Origin: Streptomyces sp. NBC_00457
Lineage (GTDB): Bacteria; Actinomycetota; Actinomycetes; Streptomycetales; Streptomycetaceae
Assembly: GCF_036014015.1 (NCBI RefSeq)
Contig: NZ_CP107905.1
Location: 6,138,001 to 6,202,000 of the forward strand
Length of the DNA stretch: 64,000 nucleotides
Direction of reading: 5' to 3'
The first letter of the stretch is position 1; each line of letters opens with the position of its first letter. The notes beneath the pieces were generated by a model that had not been told where the DNA came from, made no database searches, and was given only the letters and a program-made list of their open reading frames with translations. Both the position numbers and the translations under genes were made by a program. Shown one piece after another: positions 23,226-31,647 of this stretch.

Positions 23226-26200
23226 TCACGGGCCGGTCCGCGCCGACGGCGCCATCCTGGGCGTGCGACGGACGGAGAGCTGGTTGCCCTGGGTGGCCAG
23301 CATCCGGCGGACCACGGGCTCCGGCATGCGGACCAGCACCGGACGGGCCAGGGTGGTCTCCCGTACGGCCGTACTCGTCCGGCCGCCGCGGACCCGGTTG
23401 GTCACCTGAGCCACCACCCTGACGTCCAGCGTGAACTGGACCAGCACGGACTTCATCTTCGGCTTGTGCATCGGCATCGAGCCGGAGGAGTTCGCCGTGG
23501 CGTCGGTCGCGCCGCCGGAGCCGCCCGTGTTGCCCATCATCTGGTTGAGGCGGAACTGGTCGGCGTTGAGCAAGCCCGCGCCGAACATCGGGCGGGCCGC
23601 CCTGCTGCGGTCGGTGGAGCTCTGGCCGTCCTCCTGGGTGGGGCGGGGCGCGTCCAGATCGCTCTGGCCGATCGTCTCGAAGGTCATCTTGTCGCCGACG
23701 CCCAGCACCAGGCCGTTGCGCAGCCGTGCGTGCAGGGAGGCGTTCAGATTCTGGCCCTCGGCGCCGGAGGCGTGCACCGGCGGCAGGTCGACGCCGGCGG
23801 AGGTGAGCAGCGGCAGCGCGGCGATCATCCACTCCGTGGAGACCGCCTCGTTCAGGGCGTACGCGGCGGCCTGCCCCTTGTCGCGGAACCGGTCGCCGCC
23901 GCCCGCCCGCCGGACCGCGTCCGTCACCAACCGCCGCACCTGCGGCGCCCCTTGGAAGCCGTTGACCTGCGCCTCCAACGGCAGCCGCACACCGCCCGCA
24001 CGCCAGCCGTCCAGGCCGACCGAGCCGTCGTCACGCGAGCCGCCCCCGGCGACGAGCGCCACGTCCTGAGGCGGAAGCTCCACGTGGGAGAGGGCTTTGA
24101 GGTCCGCGTTCAGGACGCGGTGGGTCAGCGCCAGATTGTCCAGCCGGGCCAGCGCCACCCGGGAGTTGCCCCGGTACAGTTCCAGGCTCGCCCGGACCGG
24201 CACCCGCATCTTCGACGACGGCGCCGCACCCGCCTCCGCGACCGTCTTCATACCGAGCTGGCCCCGGCTCGCGGCACCGCTGCGCCGCGAGGTGCCGGAC
24301 GAGAGTCCGAGGCCCCCCGCACCGCCGGTGCTCTTCAACTGCCCGGCCCCCGCCTCCGGTTTGCCCGATCCCGCGAGGATGCCCTCGACGCCGGTCACCA
24401 CGCCCTTGTCGCGGGAGTCGGCCTGCTGGGCGACGGCCGAGGTGATGTACTCCATGTCCCGCTTGTCGCCCGCCTCGCCCAGGAACGTGCCGTCGCCGAC
24501 CCGGTCGACCTTGAACACGGCCCAGTACGGCGTCCTGCGGCCGTCAAACAGCTCAACGGTGACCCCGCCGTCCATGGCACTGGCCAGCAGCCCGGCGGAG
24601 CCGTCGCGGTCCAGGACCCGCAGCAGCCGCTGCACGTTGTCGTTGCGGTCGTCGAGCTGCCGGCGCGGCAGCAGATCGTCGGCGAGACCCTGCCGCCGGT
24701 TCGCGACGAGACGCGACCGCAGCTGTGCCAGCAGCGGTACGAAGTCCGGAAGATCCTCGATCATGCCGAACCCCAGCGGCAGTTCGCGACGCAACGACGG
24801 GCCGGCACCGGCGGGCGCCGCGGACGAGGACGGGCCGGCCGTCTCGGTGGCGGCCCGTTCGGCGGCCGTCCCGGTGCCGGCGGGCGCCGCGGACGAGGAC
24901 GCGCCTGCCGTGCCCGCCCCGGCCCGCTCGGCGGCCGTCCGGGAACTCTCCGCCGGGCTCTCTTCCTGCCCGCCGCCGGACGCCTTGGCCGGTGCGGGGG
25001 CGTCCAGCCCCAGCTCCCGCCGGATCTCCGCCGGTAACTGCGCCTCCGTCAGCCACACGCCGGCCGCGGCGGGCAGCGTCTGGGCGCCCTTCGCCACGTA
25101 GGGGCCGCCGCCGGTGACCTTGACCTCCGCGATCATGTCGACCAGCACATCGCACTGGACCAGGTAGAGCGGGGCCTTCTTCGGAGTGTGGGCGTTGCGC
25201 TCGACCGTGCCGGACACGGCCTGGGACCGGGCCTCGCCCTCGCTCGACGTACGGATCGCCGTCAGGCCCTGACCGGCCCGCCAGAAGCTGCCCTGCTCCG
25301 AGCCCATGACGCCGAACTGCCAGCTGCTGGTGGTGCCCTCGCCGGCCTGCCCCCCGGACTGGTGGCCGCCCAGCACGAAGGTCTCGGTGCCCGGGCCCGC
25401 GCCCCTGTGCACGAACTTCGGGTTGGCCAGCGCGAGCCGGGTGCCGACCGCGCCCTTGAGGGCCGCGAGGCGGCGCGGATAGCGGAGGTTCTTCACGACC
25501 CAGCCGGAGGACCCGGCCTGCCGCAGCGCCCCCTGGACCGCCCGTTCGCCGAACCGCTCCTCGACCGCCTGCCGTGGCGCGAGCCCCTCCGTCGCCAGCG
25601 CCGGGTCCTCGCGCAGGGTCTTGTTGCGGGCGGCGGCCTTGGACAGCAGCGCGAAGGCGAGCTCCCGGACGGGCGCCGCCTCGACGGTCTCCACCAGCTG
25701 CCAGTCCCGCACCAGGGACCCGGTGGCCGGCTGCGGCACGAGCGTGGCCAGGTCGCCGATGCCCTCGGCGGCGACGTTGCCGGTGGCGGGCGCCGGCTCC
25801 CCGCGGCCCCCGACCACCGCGTCCAGCCGGTCCTTCCCCTCCTGGTCCACCGTGAACTCCGTGGGCGTGGTCAGCCGTACGTCCTGGCTGCCCATGTTCA
25901 TGTACGTCACCGTCTCGGCCTCCGGCACGTCCCGGCCGGGCTTGCCGGGGGTGATGCCGCGGGCGAGTTTGCGGGGCCGGGAGGTCATGGTGGCCTCCAC
26001 GTCGAGCTGCAGGGCGGCCCGGAAGGCGCTGGCCGTGTCGGAGCCGTTGGCCACGACGTCCGTACGGCCGGTCGTGCCGGCCTGGTTGCGGTGGGTGCCG
26101 GTGCTGTGCCGCTCGTAGCGGGCCGAGCCGGTGAGGACGCCGGGGACGATCCGGGCCTGGCCGAGCACCAGACCGCCGATCGACCGCTGGCTGCTGCGCC

Positions 26201-28382
26201 CGCTCTGGGCGTTGCCGGTGACGCCGGAGTGGCTGCGCACCGACCAGTCCTTGATGTCGCCCTCGTAGGCGGTGTCGCTCAGCCTGCCCTTGACGAGGAG
26301 CTGCACGTCATGGGAGTGCATGGTCGTCTTGCGGCGCAGCCGCACCCGGATGCCGGTGGACAGCAACTGGTCCTTGTTCACCCGGAGGTTGGTCTCCGAC
26401 AGCGCGGTCATCAGCTCGCGGTAGTTGTGCCGCTGGGCCTCCTGCTCCTCGTCGCTGACCTGACCGGCCGGCGCGGCGGTGCCGAAGGCGGGGAGGTAAC
26501 CGGCCAGCCGGGGGTCGGTGGCGAACAGCTCACGCACCGCCCGCATCATGGGCCCGGTGTCGACCCGGCTCAGCGCGACGCCGGCGCCCTTCCCGTCGTA
26601 GGGCAGATGGCGCTCGACCTCCTGCTCCTCGCCGTTCTCGTCGACCCGCGTCGGCTTCTGGACGAAGTCCTCGGCGGTCATGCCGGCCGGCAGCGGCAGC
26701 CCGAAGGACGCCGCCTCGTCGGCCCGCAGGCTGATCCACACGTTCATCGAGTGCCGGGCGACCCGGGTGGCGGGGTCCAGGATCGCCCGGGCCGACCGCG
26801 GGCCCGTCCCCTCCACGGTGAAGACGACCGTCCCGGCGTAGAGCGCCTTCTCGCCGCGGATCTCCGCGCCCTGCCGGCTGGTGACGCTCTGCTCGGTCGT
26901 GGTGAAGCGCGCCTTGCGGGCGGCGCCGACCGGCATCGCGGTGCCCCGCACGACCGCCGCGTTGGCGACAGCCCCGACGCCGATCGCCGGTCCCACGCCG
27001 CCCGCGACGGACCGCCCCTTGCCCGCGCTCTCCGTGACCGACGTCTGGCTCTGCTGGTGGGTGCGCAGCTGGGTCCCGCCGGTGCCCCAGGCCGGGGAGA
27101 GGCCGGTGATCGCGGCACGCAGGTGGTAACTGCCCGCCGTCTTGTCGTCCTTGGAGCGCAGATCCTCGCCGACCACGCCGTCCCGCAGCAGCCGGGGCAT
27201 GTCCTCCAGGACGGTCGCCGTGGAGGTCGCTTGGTACAGCCGGCTCCGGCCCGGCGCTCCGGGTGCGGTGAGCGAGGGGTGGAGTACGGAGGCGACGGCG
27301 TCGAAGAGCCCGCCGCCACCCTCGTGCGGGGCGGCGGAGTCGGCCGCCGCGACCGGGGCCATGGAGTCGGCGAGCGAGACGTTCCGGGCGGTGTCCGCGC
27401 TCACGGGCCGCGGCGGGGCGGGTGCCGCGAGGCCGGCCGGGACCAGATGCTCGGTCGGCACGCGCTGGGTCAGCGCGCCGGAACCGCCGAACGTCTGCGC
27501 GTCCTCGGTGCCGCCGCGCAGCTTCGCCCGCACCTCGAAACGCACCTTGCGCCGCACCTCGACCGTGCCGTCCTTGCTCCGCAGCACCCGCGGCTCGGCC
27601 ACGTTCCGCTGGTGGCGGGACTCCCGGGAGGACTGCCAGGGCTGCGCGTTGAGCATGCCGGCGCCGCCCAGCCACAGACCGGGGACGACGGGCACGAGCC
27701 CGAAGGCGAGGCCTCCGGCGCCGTGGCTGGAGTTCCCGCCGGCCTGGGAACTGGCCGTGGCGGCCGTGTTGTGGTGGACGTCGAGCTTGGTGTCCTTGCC
27801 CACCGGGTCGTCCAGCCGCGCCTTGGGCACACCGTTGGTCTCAGTCGCCGTCTCCGGCGAGGCGTCGGCCAGGTCGTTCTGCTGGAAGACGGGCGGCCTG
27901 TCGTCGGGGGCCCGGGAGATGGCGACGGTGATGTCCCACCACTCCTTGCCCGTACGGCCCTCCACGGCGAAGGCACGGCCCTGCCCGAAGAAGCTCTCCG
28001 GCCGTCCGGTCAGTTCGCCCGCGATGTCGGCGACCGTCCCATCGGCGTGCCCGACGACCGCGGACACCGCATGCCGCACGAACTCGTGCCCGGTCAGTCC
28101 GTACGTCGAGGAGAGCCCGCCCGCCTGGAGGTTCATCAGGTACGACGGCAGCTCGAACTCGACTTCCGGGCTCTCGTCGACAGCGGGTAACTCCGTCCGG
28201 GCACTCGCGTTCCGCGCACGCTGCACCGCCCGCGAGGTGGCCGCGTTGCCCGCGGACCGCTGGAGTCCGAGCAGGGCGGGGGGAGCGGCGCCGGAGACGG
28301 GTGGCCTGGCGTTGCGGGGCGCCTGGGACGACTGCTGGGAGTCGCCGGTTCTGCCGCTCCCCGGCTGCTGCTGAGTCCGCAC
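23226..28382 (-). CDS. Giant protein with N-terminal LQR-x-AGN motif (eCIS/polymorphic-toxin-associated type)
   Basis: About 1,718 residues from the GTG at 28382 (start MRTQQQPGSG); the frame stays open to an ATG at 28481. Residues 1-38 are disordered and Gln/Ser/Pro-rich. Residues 40-55 read LQRSAGNAATSRAVQR, a match to the LQR-x-x-GN-x-x-V motif found in actinobacterial proteins linked to extracellular contractile injection systems (often with DUF4157) and to polymorphic toxins. DUF4157's HExxH motif is absent. The body is rich in Gly/Thr/Val strand-like stretches with no signal peptide, membrane segment or catalytic motif I recognise. An Ala/Ser/Glu linker near residue 1,165 contains two tandem 23-residue units. 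No eCIS structural gene or immunity gene is adjacent. Function unknown. Confidence 0.75.
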   Translation of the reverse strand: MRTQQQPGSGRTGDSQQSSQAPRNARPPVSGAAPPALLGLQRSAGNAATSRAVQRARNASARTELPAVDESPEVEFELPSYLMNLQAGGLSSTYGLTGHEFVRHAVSAVVGHADGTVADIAGELTGRPESFFGQGRAFAVEGRTGKEWWDITVAISRAPDDRPPVFQQNDLADASPETATETNGVPKARLDDPVGKDTKLDVHHNTAATASSQAGGNSSHGAGGLAFGLVPVVPGLWLGGAGMLNAQPWQSSRESRHQRNVAEPRVLRSKDGTVEVRRKVRFEVRAKLRGGTEDAQTFGGSGALTQRVPTEHLVPAGLAAPAPPRPVSADTARNVSLADSMAPVAAADSAAPHEGGGGLFDAVASVLHPSLTAPGAPGRSRLYQATSTATVLEDMPRLLRDGVVGEDLRSKDDKTAGSYHLRAAITGLSPAWGTGGTQLRTHQQSQTSVTESAGKGRSVAGGVGPAIGVGAVANAAVVRGTAMPVGAARKARFTTTEQSVTSRQGAEIRGEKALYAGTVVFTVEGTGPRSARAILDPATRVARHSMNVWISLRADEAASFGLPLPAGMTAEDFVQKPTRVDENGEEQEVERHLPYDGKGAGVALSRVDTGPMMRAVRELFATDPRLAGYLPAFGTAAPAGQVSDEEQEAQRHNYRELMTALSETNLRVNKDQLLSTGIRVRLRRKTTMHSHDVQLLVKGRLSDTAYEGDIKDWSVRSHSGVTGNAQSGRSSQRSIGGLVLGQARIVPGVLTGSARYERHSTGTHRNQAGTTGRTDVVANGSDTASAFRAALQLDVEATMTSRPRKLARGITPGKPGRDVPEAETVTYMNMGSQDVRLTTPTEFTVDQEGKDRLDAVVGGRGEPAPATGNVAAEGIGDLATLVPQPATGSLVRDWQLVETVEAAPVRELAFALLSKAAARNKTLREDPALATEGLAPRQAVEERFGERAVQGALRQAGSSGWVVKNLRYPRRLAALKGAVGTRLALANPKFVHRGAGPGTETFVLGGHQSGGQAGEGTTSSWQFGVMGSEQGSFWRAGQGLTAIRTSSEGEARSQAVSGTVERNAHTPKKAPLYLVQCDVLVDMIAEVKVTGGGPYVAKGAQTLPAAAGVWLTEAQLPAEIRRELGLDAPAPAKASGGGQEESPAESSRTAAERAGAGTAGASSSAAPAGTGTAAERAATETAGPSSSAAPAGAGPSLRRELPLGFGMIEDLPDFVPLLAQLRSRLVANRRQGLADDLLPRRQLDDRNDNVQRLLRVLDRDGSAGLLASAMDGGVTVELFDGRRTPYWAVFKVDRVGDGTFLGEAGDKRDMEYITSAVAQQADSRDKGVVTGVEGILAGSGKPEAGAGQLKSTGGAGGLGLSSGTSRRSGAASRGQLGMKTVAEAGAAPSSKMRVPVRASLELYRGNSRVALARLDNLALTHRVLNADLKALSHVELPPQDVALVAGGGSRDDGSVGLDGWRAGGVRLPLEAQVNGFQGAPQVRRLVTDAVRRAGGGDRFRDKGQAAAYALNEAVSTEWMIAALPLLTSAGVDLPPVHASGAEGQNLNASLHARLRNGLVLGVGDKMTFETIGQSDLDAPRPTQEDGQSSTDRSRAARPMFGAGLLNADQFRLNQMMGNTGGSGGATDATANSSGSMPMHKPKMKSVLVQFTLDVRVVAQVTNRVRGGRTSTAVRETTLARPVLVRMPEPVVRRMLATQGNQLSVRRTPRMAPSARTGP
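24802..24939 (-). repeat. Two tandem 69-bp units in the linker of the giant gene
   Basis: The period is 69 bp (23 codons), with the block GCGGGCGCCGCGGACGAGGA recurring at 24811 and 24880. It encodes two imperfect SSSAAPAG / AAERA units and probably arose by slippage. The linker may be length-variable between strains. Confidence 0.7.
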
Positions 28383-28554
28383 GGCCTCAACGTAGCCAGC
28401 GCGGAGACGGTTCGAGATCACTCCGCGCACTCCTGGCACAGTTGCCGCTCGCGCTGCACCGGTGCGCCAACTCCAGTACATCCAGGGGCCATTTACGACT
28501 TCGGCGCCGTCTTTGCAGCCGGGGACATTCCACCGACCTCCACCGACCCCTTGC

Positions 28555-28569
28555 CTGACGAGTCATCAG
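28555..28569. promoter_or_regulatory. Shared palindromic operator, site 6
   Basis: CTGACGAGTCATCAG, one mismatch in the right arm, upstream of the LLM-SDR operon. Its centre lies 29 bp from that of site 7. Confidence 0.6.
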
Positions 28570-28583
28570 CTCGGACCATGCAT

Positions 28584-28598
28584 GTGACGACCCGTCAG
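28584..28598. promoter_or_regulatory. Shared palindromic operator, site 7
   Basis: GTGACGACCCGTCAG, one mismatch at the first base, followed by AT. It ends just before the GGAGG of the LLM gene starting at 28615. Confidence 0.65.
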
Positions 28599-28614
28599 AT
28601 AATGGAGGGCCAGC

Positions 28615-29529
28615 GTGTCCTACGGCATCCAGCTCCCGGTCCAGTCCCAGAGCACCCTTTACACCGAGCCCTGGGAGGCGGCCGCCGGCCCCGACGACCT
28701 CGTGGCCATCGCCCGGGCCGCCGACCGCGCGGGCTTCTCCTACGTCGCCTGCTGCGACCACGTGGCCATCCCGCGCCGTCTCGCGCCCGCGATGAGCACG
28801 GTCTGGTACGACCCCGTCGCCACGCTCGCGTACCTGGCGGCGGCCACCGGGCACGTACGGCTCCTCAGCCATGTCGCGGTCGTGGGCCTGCGCCACCCCC
28901 TGCTCACCGCCAAGCAGTACGCGACCCTCGACCACCTCTCCGGCGGCCGGCTGATCCTCGGGGTCGGGGCGGGGCATGTGGAGGAGGAGTTCTCGGCGCT
29001 GGGCGTCGACTTCCAGCACCGGGGCGCGGTACTCGACGAGACCATCGACGCCCTCCGCGCGGCCCTCGGCCCCGACGAATTCCCCGAGCACCACGGCAAG
29101 TTGTACGACTTCGAGGGGCTCGGCCAGCGTCCGCGTCCCGCTCAGGAGCACGTCCCGGTCTGGGTCGGCGGATCGTCGCCGGCCGCCGTGCGCAGGGCGG
29201 CGCTGAAGGGGGACGGGTGGCTGCCGCAGGGGGACCCACGGGACCGGCTGCCGGAACAGATCGCCCGGATCAGGCGGCTCCGTGAAGAGGCCGGCATCCA
29301 GGGACCCTTCGTCATCGGCGCCATCGCCGAGCCCTTGTACGTCGGGACGCCTGCCTGGGACGTCGGCCGGCGCGCCCTCACCGGACCCCCCGACGCCCTC
29401 GCCGAGTCCCTCCGGGCCTACCGCGCGATGGGTGTGGACCAGATCCAGGTGCGGTTCCGCAGCCGGGGCCGCGGCGAACTCATCGACCAGATCGCGGCGT
29501 TCGGCGCCGACATAGCACCCCACCTCTGA
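28615..29529 (+). CDS. LLM-class flavin/F420-dependent oxidoreductase
   Basis: A 304-residue luciferase-like TIM barrel. Visible family features are FSYVACCDHVAIPRRL, LLSHVAVVGLRHPLLTAKQYATLDHLSGGRLILGVGAGH and VWVGGSSPAAVRRAA. The GRLILGVGAGHVEEEF segment is typical of F420-dependent members (TIGR03619 type). Such enzymes oxidise or reduce a substrate carbonyl/alcohol or enone with F420 or do flavin monooxygenation. The GTG start at 28615 has GGAGG nine bases upstream. The SDR gene follows 17 bp downstream, so both form an operon under operators 6 and 7. Confidence 0.88.
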   Translation: MSYGIQLPVQSQSTLYTEPWEAAAGPDDLVAIARAADRAGFSYVACCDHVAIPRRLAPAMSTVWYDPVATLAYLAAATGHVRLLSHVAVVGLRHPLLTAKQYATLDHLSGGRLILGVGAGHVEEEFSALGVDFQHRGAVLDETIDALRAALGPDEFPEHHGKLYDFEGLGQRPRPAQEHVPVWVGGSSPAAVRRAALKGDGWLPQGDPRDRLPEQIARIRRLREEAGIQGPFVIGAIAEPLYVGTPAWDVGRRALTGPPDALAESLRAYRAMGVDQIQVRFRSRGRGELIDQIAAFGADIAPHL

Positions 29530-29546
29530 GGATCCGAGGAGACGCC

Positions 29547-30317
29547 ATGGGCAAGCTGGACGGACGCGTCGTCATCATCACCGGCGCGGCGCGCGGACAG
29601 GGCGAGCAGGAGGCCCGGCTGTTCAGGGCGGAGGGCGCGGCGGTCGTCGTGGCCGACGTGCTGGACGACCAGGGGGAGTCCCTCGCCAAGGAGATCGGGG
29701 CGACGTATGTCCATCTGGACGTCGGCGAGGAGGCCGACTGGCAGGCGGCGGTGGCCGCCGCGAAGGAGACGTACGGCCGTCTCGACGGGCTGGTCAACAA
29801 TGCCGGGATCCTGCGCTTCAACACGCTCGCGGACACGCCGCTCGACGAGTTCATGCAGGTCGTACGGGTCAACCAGGTCGGCTGTTTCCTGGGGATCAAA
29901 TCGGTGGCCACCGAACTGGCCGACGGCGGCACGATCGTCAACACCGCCTCCTACACCGGCCTGACCGGCATGGCGGCGGTCGGTGCCTACGCCGCCACCA
30001 AGCACGCCGTCCTCGGCCTCACCCGCGTCGCCGCGCTGGAGCTGGCCGACCGGGGCATCCGGGTCAACGCCATGTGCCCCGGCGCCATCGACACGGCGAT
30101 GTCCAACCCGGCCCAGCTGGACCCGAACGCGGACGCCGCGGAGATGACGGAGGCGCTCGACGGGCTCTACCGCAAGCTCGTGCCGCTGGGCCGGATCGGG
30201 CGGCCGGAGGAGGTGGCACGGCTGGCGCTGTTCCTCACATGCGCGGACTCGTCGTACATCACGGGGCAGCCGTTCGTGATCGACGGTGGGTGGCTCGCGG
30301 GAGTCTCGGTCGTCTGA
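29547..30317 (+). CDS. SDR family NAD(P)-dependent oxidoreductase
   Basis: A 256-residue classical short-chain dehydrogenase. The cofactor loop reads [19 protein letters not shown] appears as [10 protein letters not shown]; the catalytic residues are Ser in NTASYTG and YAATK (Y-x3-K). The C-terminal [10 protein letters not shown] is typical. The GRGQGEQ-type cofactor loop resembles mycofactocin-associated and steroid dehydrogenases. GAGGAG lies upstream of the ATG. It is the second gene of the LLM-SDR operon and likely oxidises a secondary alcohol in the pathway. Its stop codon overlaps operator site 8. Confidence 0.92.
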   Translation: MGKLDGRVVIITGAARGQGEQEARLFRAEGAAVVVADVLDDQGESLAKEIGATYVHLDVGEEADWQAAVAAAKETYGRLDGLVNNAGILRFNTLADTPLDEFMQVVRVNQVGCFLGIKSVATELADGGTIVNTASYTGLTGMAAVGAYAATKHAVLGLTRVAALELADRGIRVNAMCPGAIDTAMSNPAQLDPNADAAEMTEALDGLYRKLVPLGRIGRPEEVARLALFLTCADSSYITGQPFVIDGGWLAGVSVV

Positions 30318-30328
30318 CTGACCGTCAG
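30314..30328. promoter_or_regulatory. Shared palindromic operator, site 8
   Basis: CTGACTGACCGTCAG, one mismatch, overlapping the SDR stop codon and upstream of the next LLM gene. Paired with site 9, with centres 54 bp apart. Confidence 0.6.
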
Positions 30329-30367
30329 GTATTGACGCTTCATGCGGACGGTGCCACAGTCAGCGAT

Positions 30368-30382
30368 CTGACGGGCCATCAG
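30368..30382. promoter_or_regulatory. Shared palindromic operator, site 9
   Basis: CTGACGGGCCATCAG, one mismatch, with the extended flanks GAT and AT. It precedes the LLM / amidohydrolase / aldehyde dehydrogenase operon that begins at 30433. Confidence 0.65.
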
Positions 30383-30432
30383 ATTCAGATTCGGATCATC
30401 CAAGCACTCCAGACCGGGGACGGTGAACCTCC

Positions 30433-31551
30433 TTGGAATTCGGGCTCTTTGTACAGGGATATGTGGGCAAGCGCGCCGAGACCGACCCGCTGGCCGAACA
30501 CAAGGCGCTGATGGAGGAGACCGAGTACGTCATCCAGGCCGACAAGTCCGGCTTCAAGTACGCCTGGGCCTCCGAACACCACTTCCTGGAGGAGTACTCG
30601 CACCTCTCCGCCAACGACGTGTTCCTGGGCTACCTCGCCCACGCGACCGAGCGCATCCATCTCGGCTCCGGGATCTTCAATCCCCTCGCCCAGGTCAACC
30701 ACCCGGTCAAGGTCGCCGAGAAGGTGGCCATGCTCGACCACCTCTCGCAGAACCGCTTCGAGTTCGGCAGCGGGCGAGGCGCCGGATCGCACGAGATCCT
30801 CGGGTTCCTTCCCGGGATCACCGACATGAACTACACCAAGGAGATCTGGGAAGAGACCATCGCCGAGTTCCCGAAGATGTGGCTCCAGGAGGAGTACGCC
30901 GGGTTCCAGGGCAAGCACTGGTCGCTGCCGCCGCGGAAGATCCTGCCGAAGCCGTACGGCAAGTCCCACCCCGCGATGTGGTACGCGGCGGGGTCGCCGC
31001 CGTCGTACGCCATGGCGGCGAAGAAGGGGCTCGGTGTGCTCGGGTTCAGCGTGCAGAAGGTCTCCGACATGGAGTGGGTGCTGGAGCAGTACAAGACGGC
31101 GGTGGTGGACGCGGAGCCGATCGGGGACTTCGTCAACGACAACGTGATGGTGACGACGACGGCGATCTGTGCGCCTACTCATGCCGAGGCGATCGAGATC
31201 GCCGTCAATGGCGGGTTGCACTATCTGCCGTCGCTGGTCTTCCGGTACCACGACACGTTTCCGCGGCCGGAAGGGTTTCCGGTGTGGCCGGAGACGTTGC
31301 CTGAGTACACCGCGGAGTTCGTCGAGGTCCTCATCGAGGAGGAGCTACTGATCTGCGGGGATCCGGATGAGGTGCTCACGCAGTGCAAGCGGTGGGAGCA
31401 GGCGGGGGCGGATCAGTTGAGCTTCGGGTTGCCGGTGGGGGTGCCGAAGGAGGAGACGTTGCAGACGATTCGGCTTATTGGGGAGCACGTGATTCCGAAG
31501 ATCGATACGGATCCGGTGCATCGGACTACGCGGTTCCGTAGGGCTGGCTGA
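30433..31551 (+). CDS. LLM-class flavin-dependent oxidoreductase
   Basis: A 372-residue luciferase-like protein that starts with TTG at 30433 ([16 protein letters not shown]). Family features are [54 protein letters not shown] and [13 protein letters not shown]. The W-x-x-EHH motif is typical of bacterial-luciferase-type monooxygenases (FMNH2) rather than strict F420 enzymes. It opens an operon with the D-aminoacylase-like and aldehyde dehydrogenase genes behind operators 8 and 9. An oxygenase producing an aldehyde or ester that the later enzymes process would fit, but this is inference. Confidence 0.87.
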   Translation: MEFGLFVQGYVGKRAETDPLAEHKALMEETEYVIQADKSGFKYAWASEHHFLEEYSHLSANDVFLGYLAHATERIHLGSGIFNPLAQVNHPVKVAEKVAMLDHLSQNRFEFGSGRGAGSHEILGFLPGITDMNYTKEIWEETIAEFPKMWLQEEYAGFQGKHWSLPPRKILPKPYGKSHPAMWYAAGSPPSYAMAAKKGLGVLGFSVQKVSDMEWVLEQYKTAVVDAEPIGDFVNDNVMVTTTAICAPTHAEAIEIAVNGGLHYLPSLVFRYHDTFPRPEGFPVWPETLPEYTAEFVEVLIEEELLICGDPDEVLTQCKRWEQAGADQLSFGLPVGVPKEETLQTIRLIGEHVIPKIDTDPVHRTTRFRRAG

Positions 31552-31562
31552 GGTTCGTCGGC

Positions 31563-31609
31563 GTCTGCGGGTCCGTTGGGGCTTGTCGCGCAGTTCCCCG
31601 CGCCCCTGG
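31563..31609 (+). repeat. Palindromic intergenic-type repeat, copy 4 (short, truncated)
   Basis: GTCTGCGGGTCCGTTGGGG, GCGCAGTTCCCCGCG, then CCCCT without the second hairpin arm. It lies between the LLM gene and the amidohydrolase gene and leaves the latter's own GGAGG intact. Confidence 0.7.
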
Positions 31610-31647
31610 GTGTCTCCAGCTGCCCGGAGTTCAAGGAGGTAAGGCTC

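Noticed and set aside
25188..28190. A 1,000-codon open frame on the plus strand opposite the giant gene
   Set aside because: Its composition is dominated by Arg/Gly/Val/Leu with no motif, and the minus-strand frame has coherent codon use. It is an antisense open frame caused by high GC.
31576..31647. An extended N-terminus of the amidohydrolase through the palindromic repeat
   Set aside because: The ATG at 31648 has its own AAGGAGG and the extra residues are translated repeat sequence.
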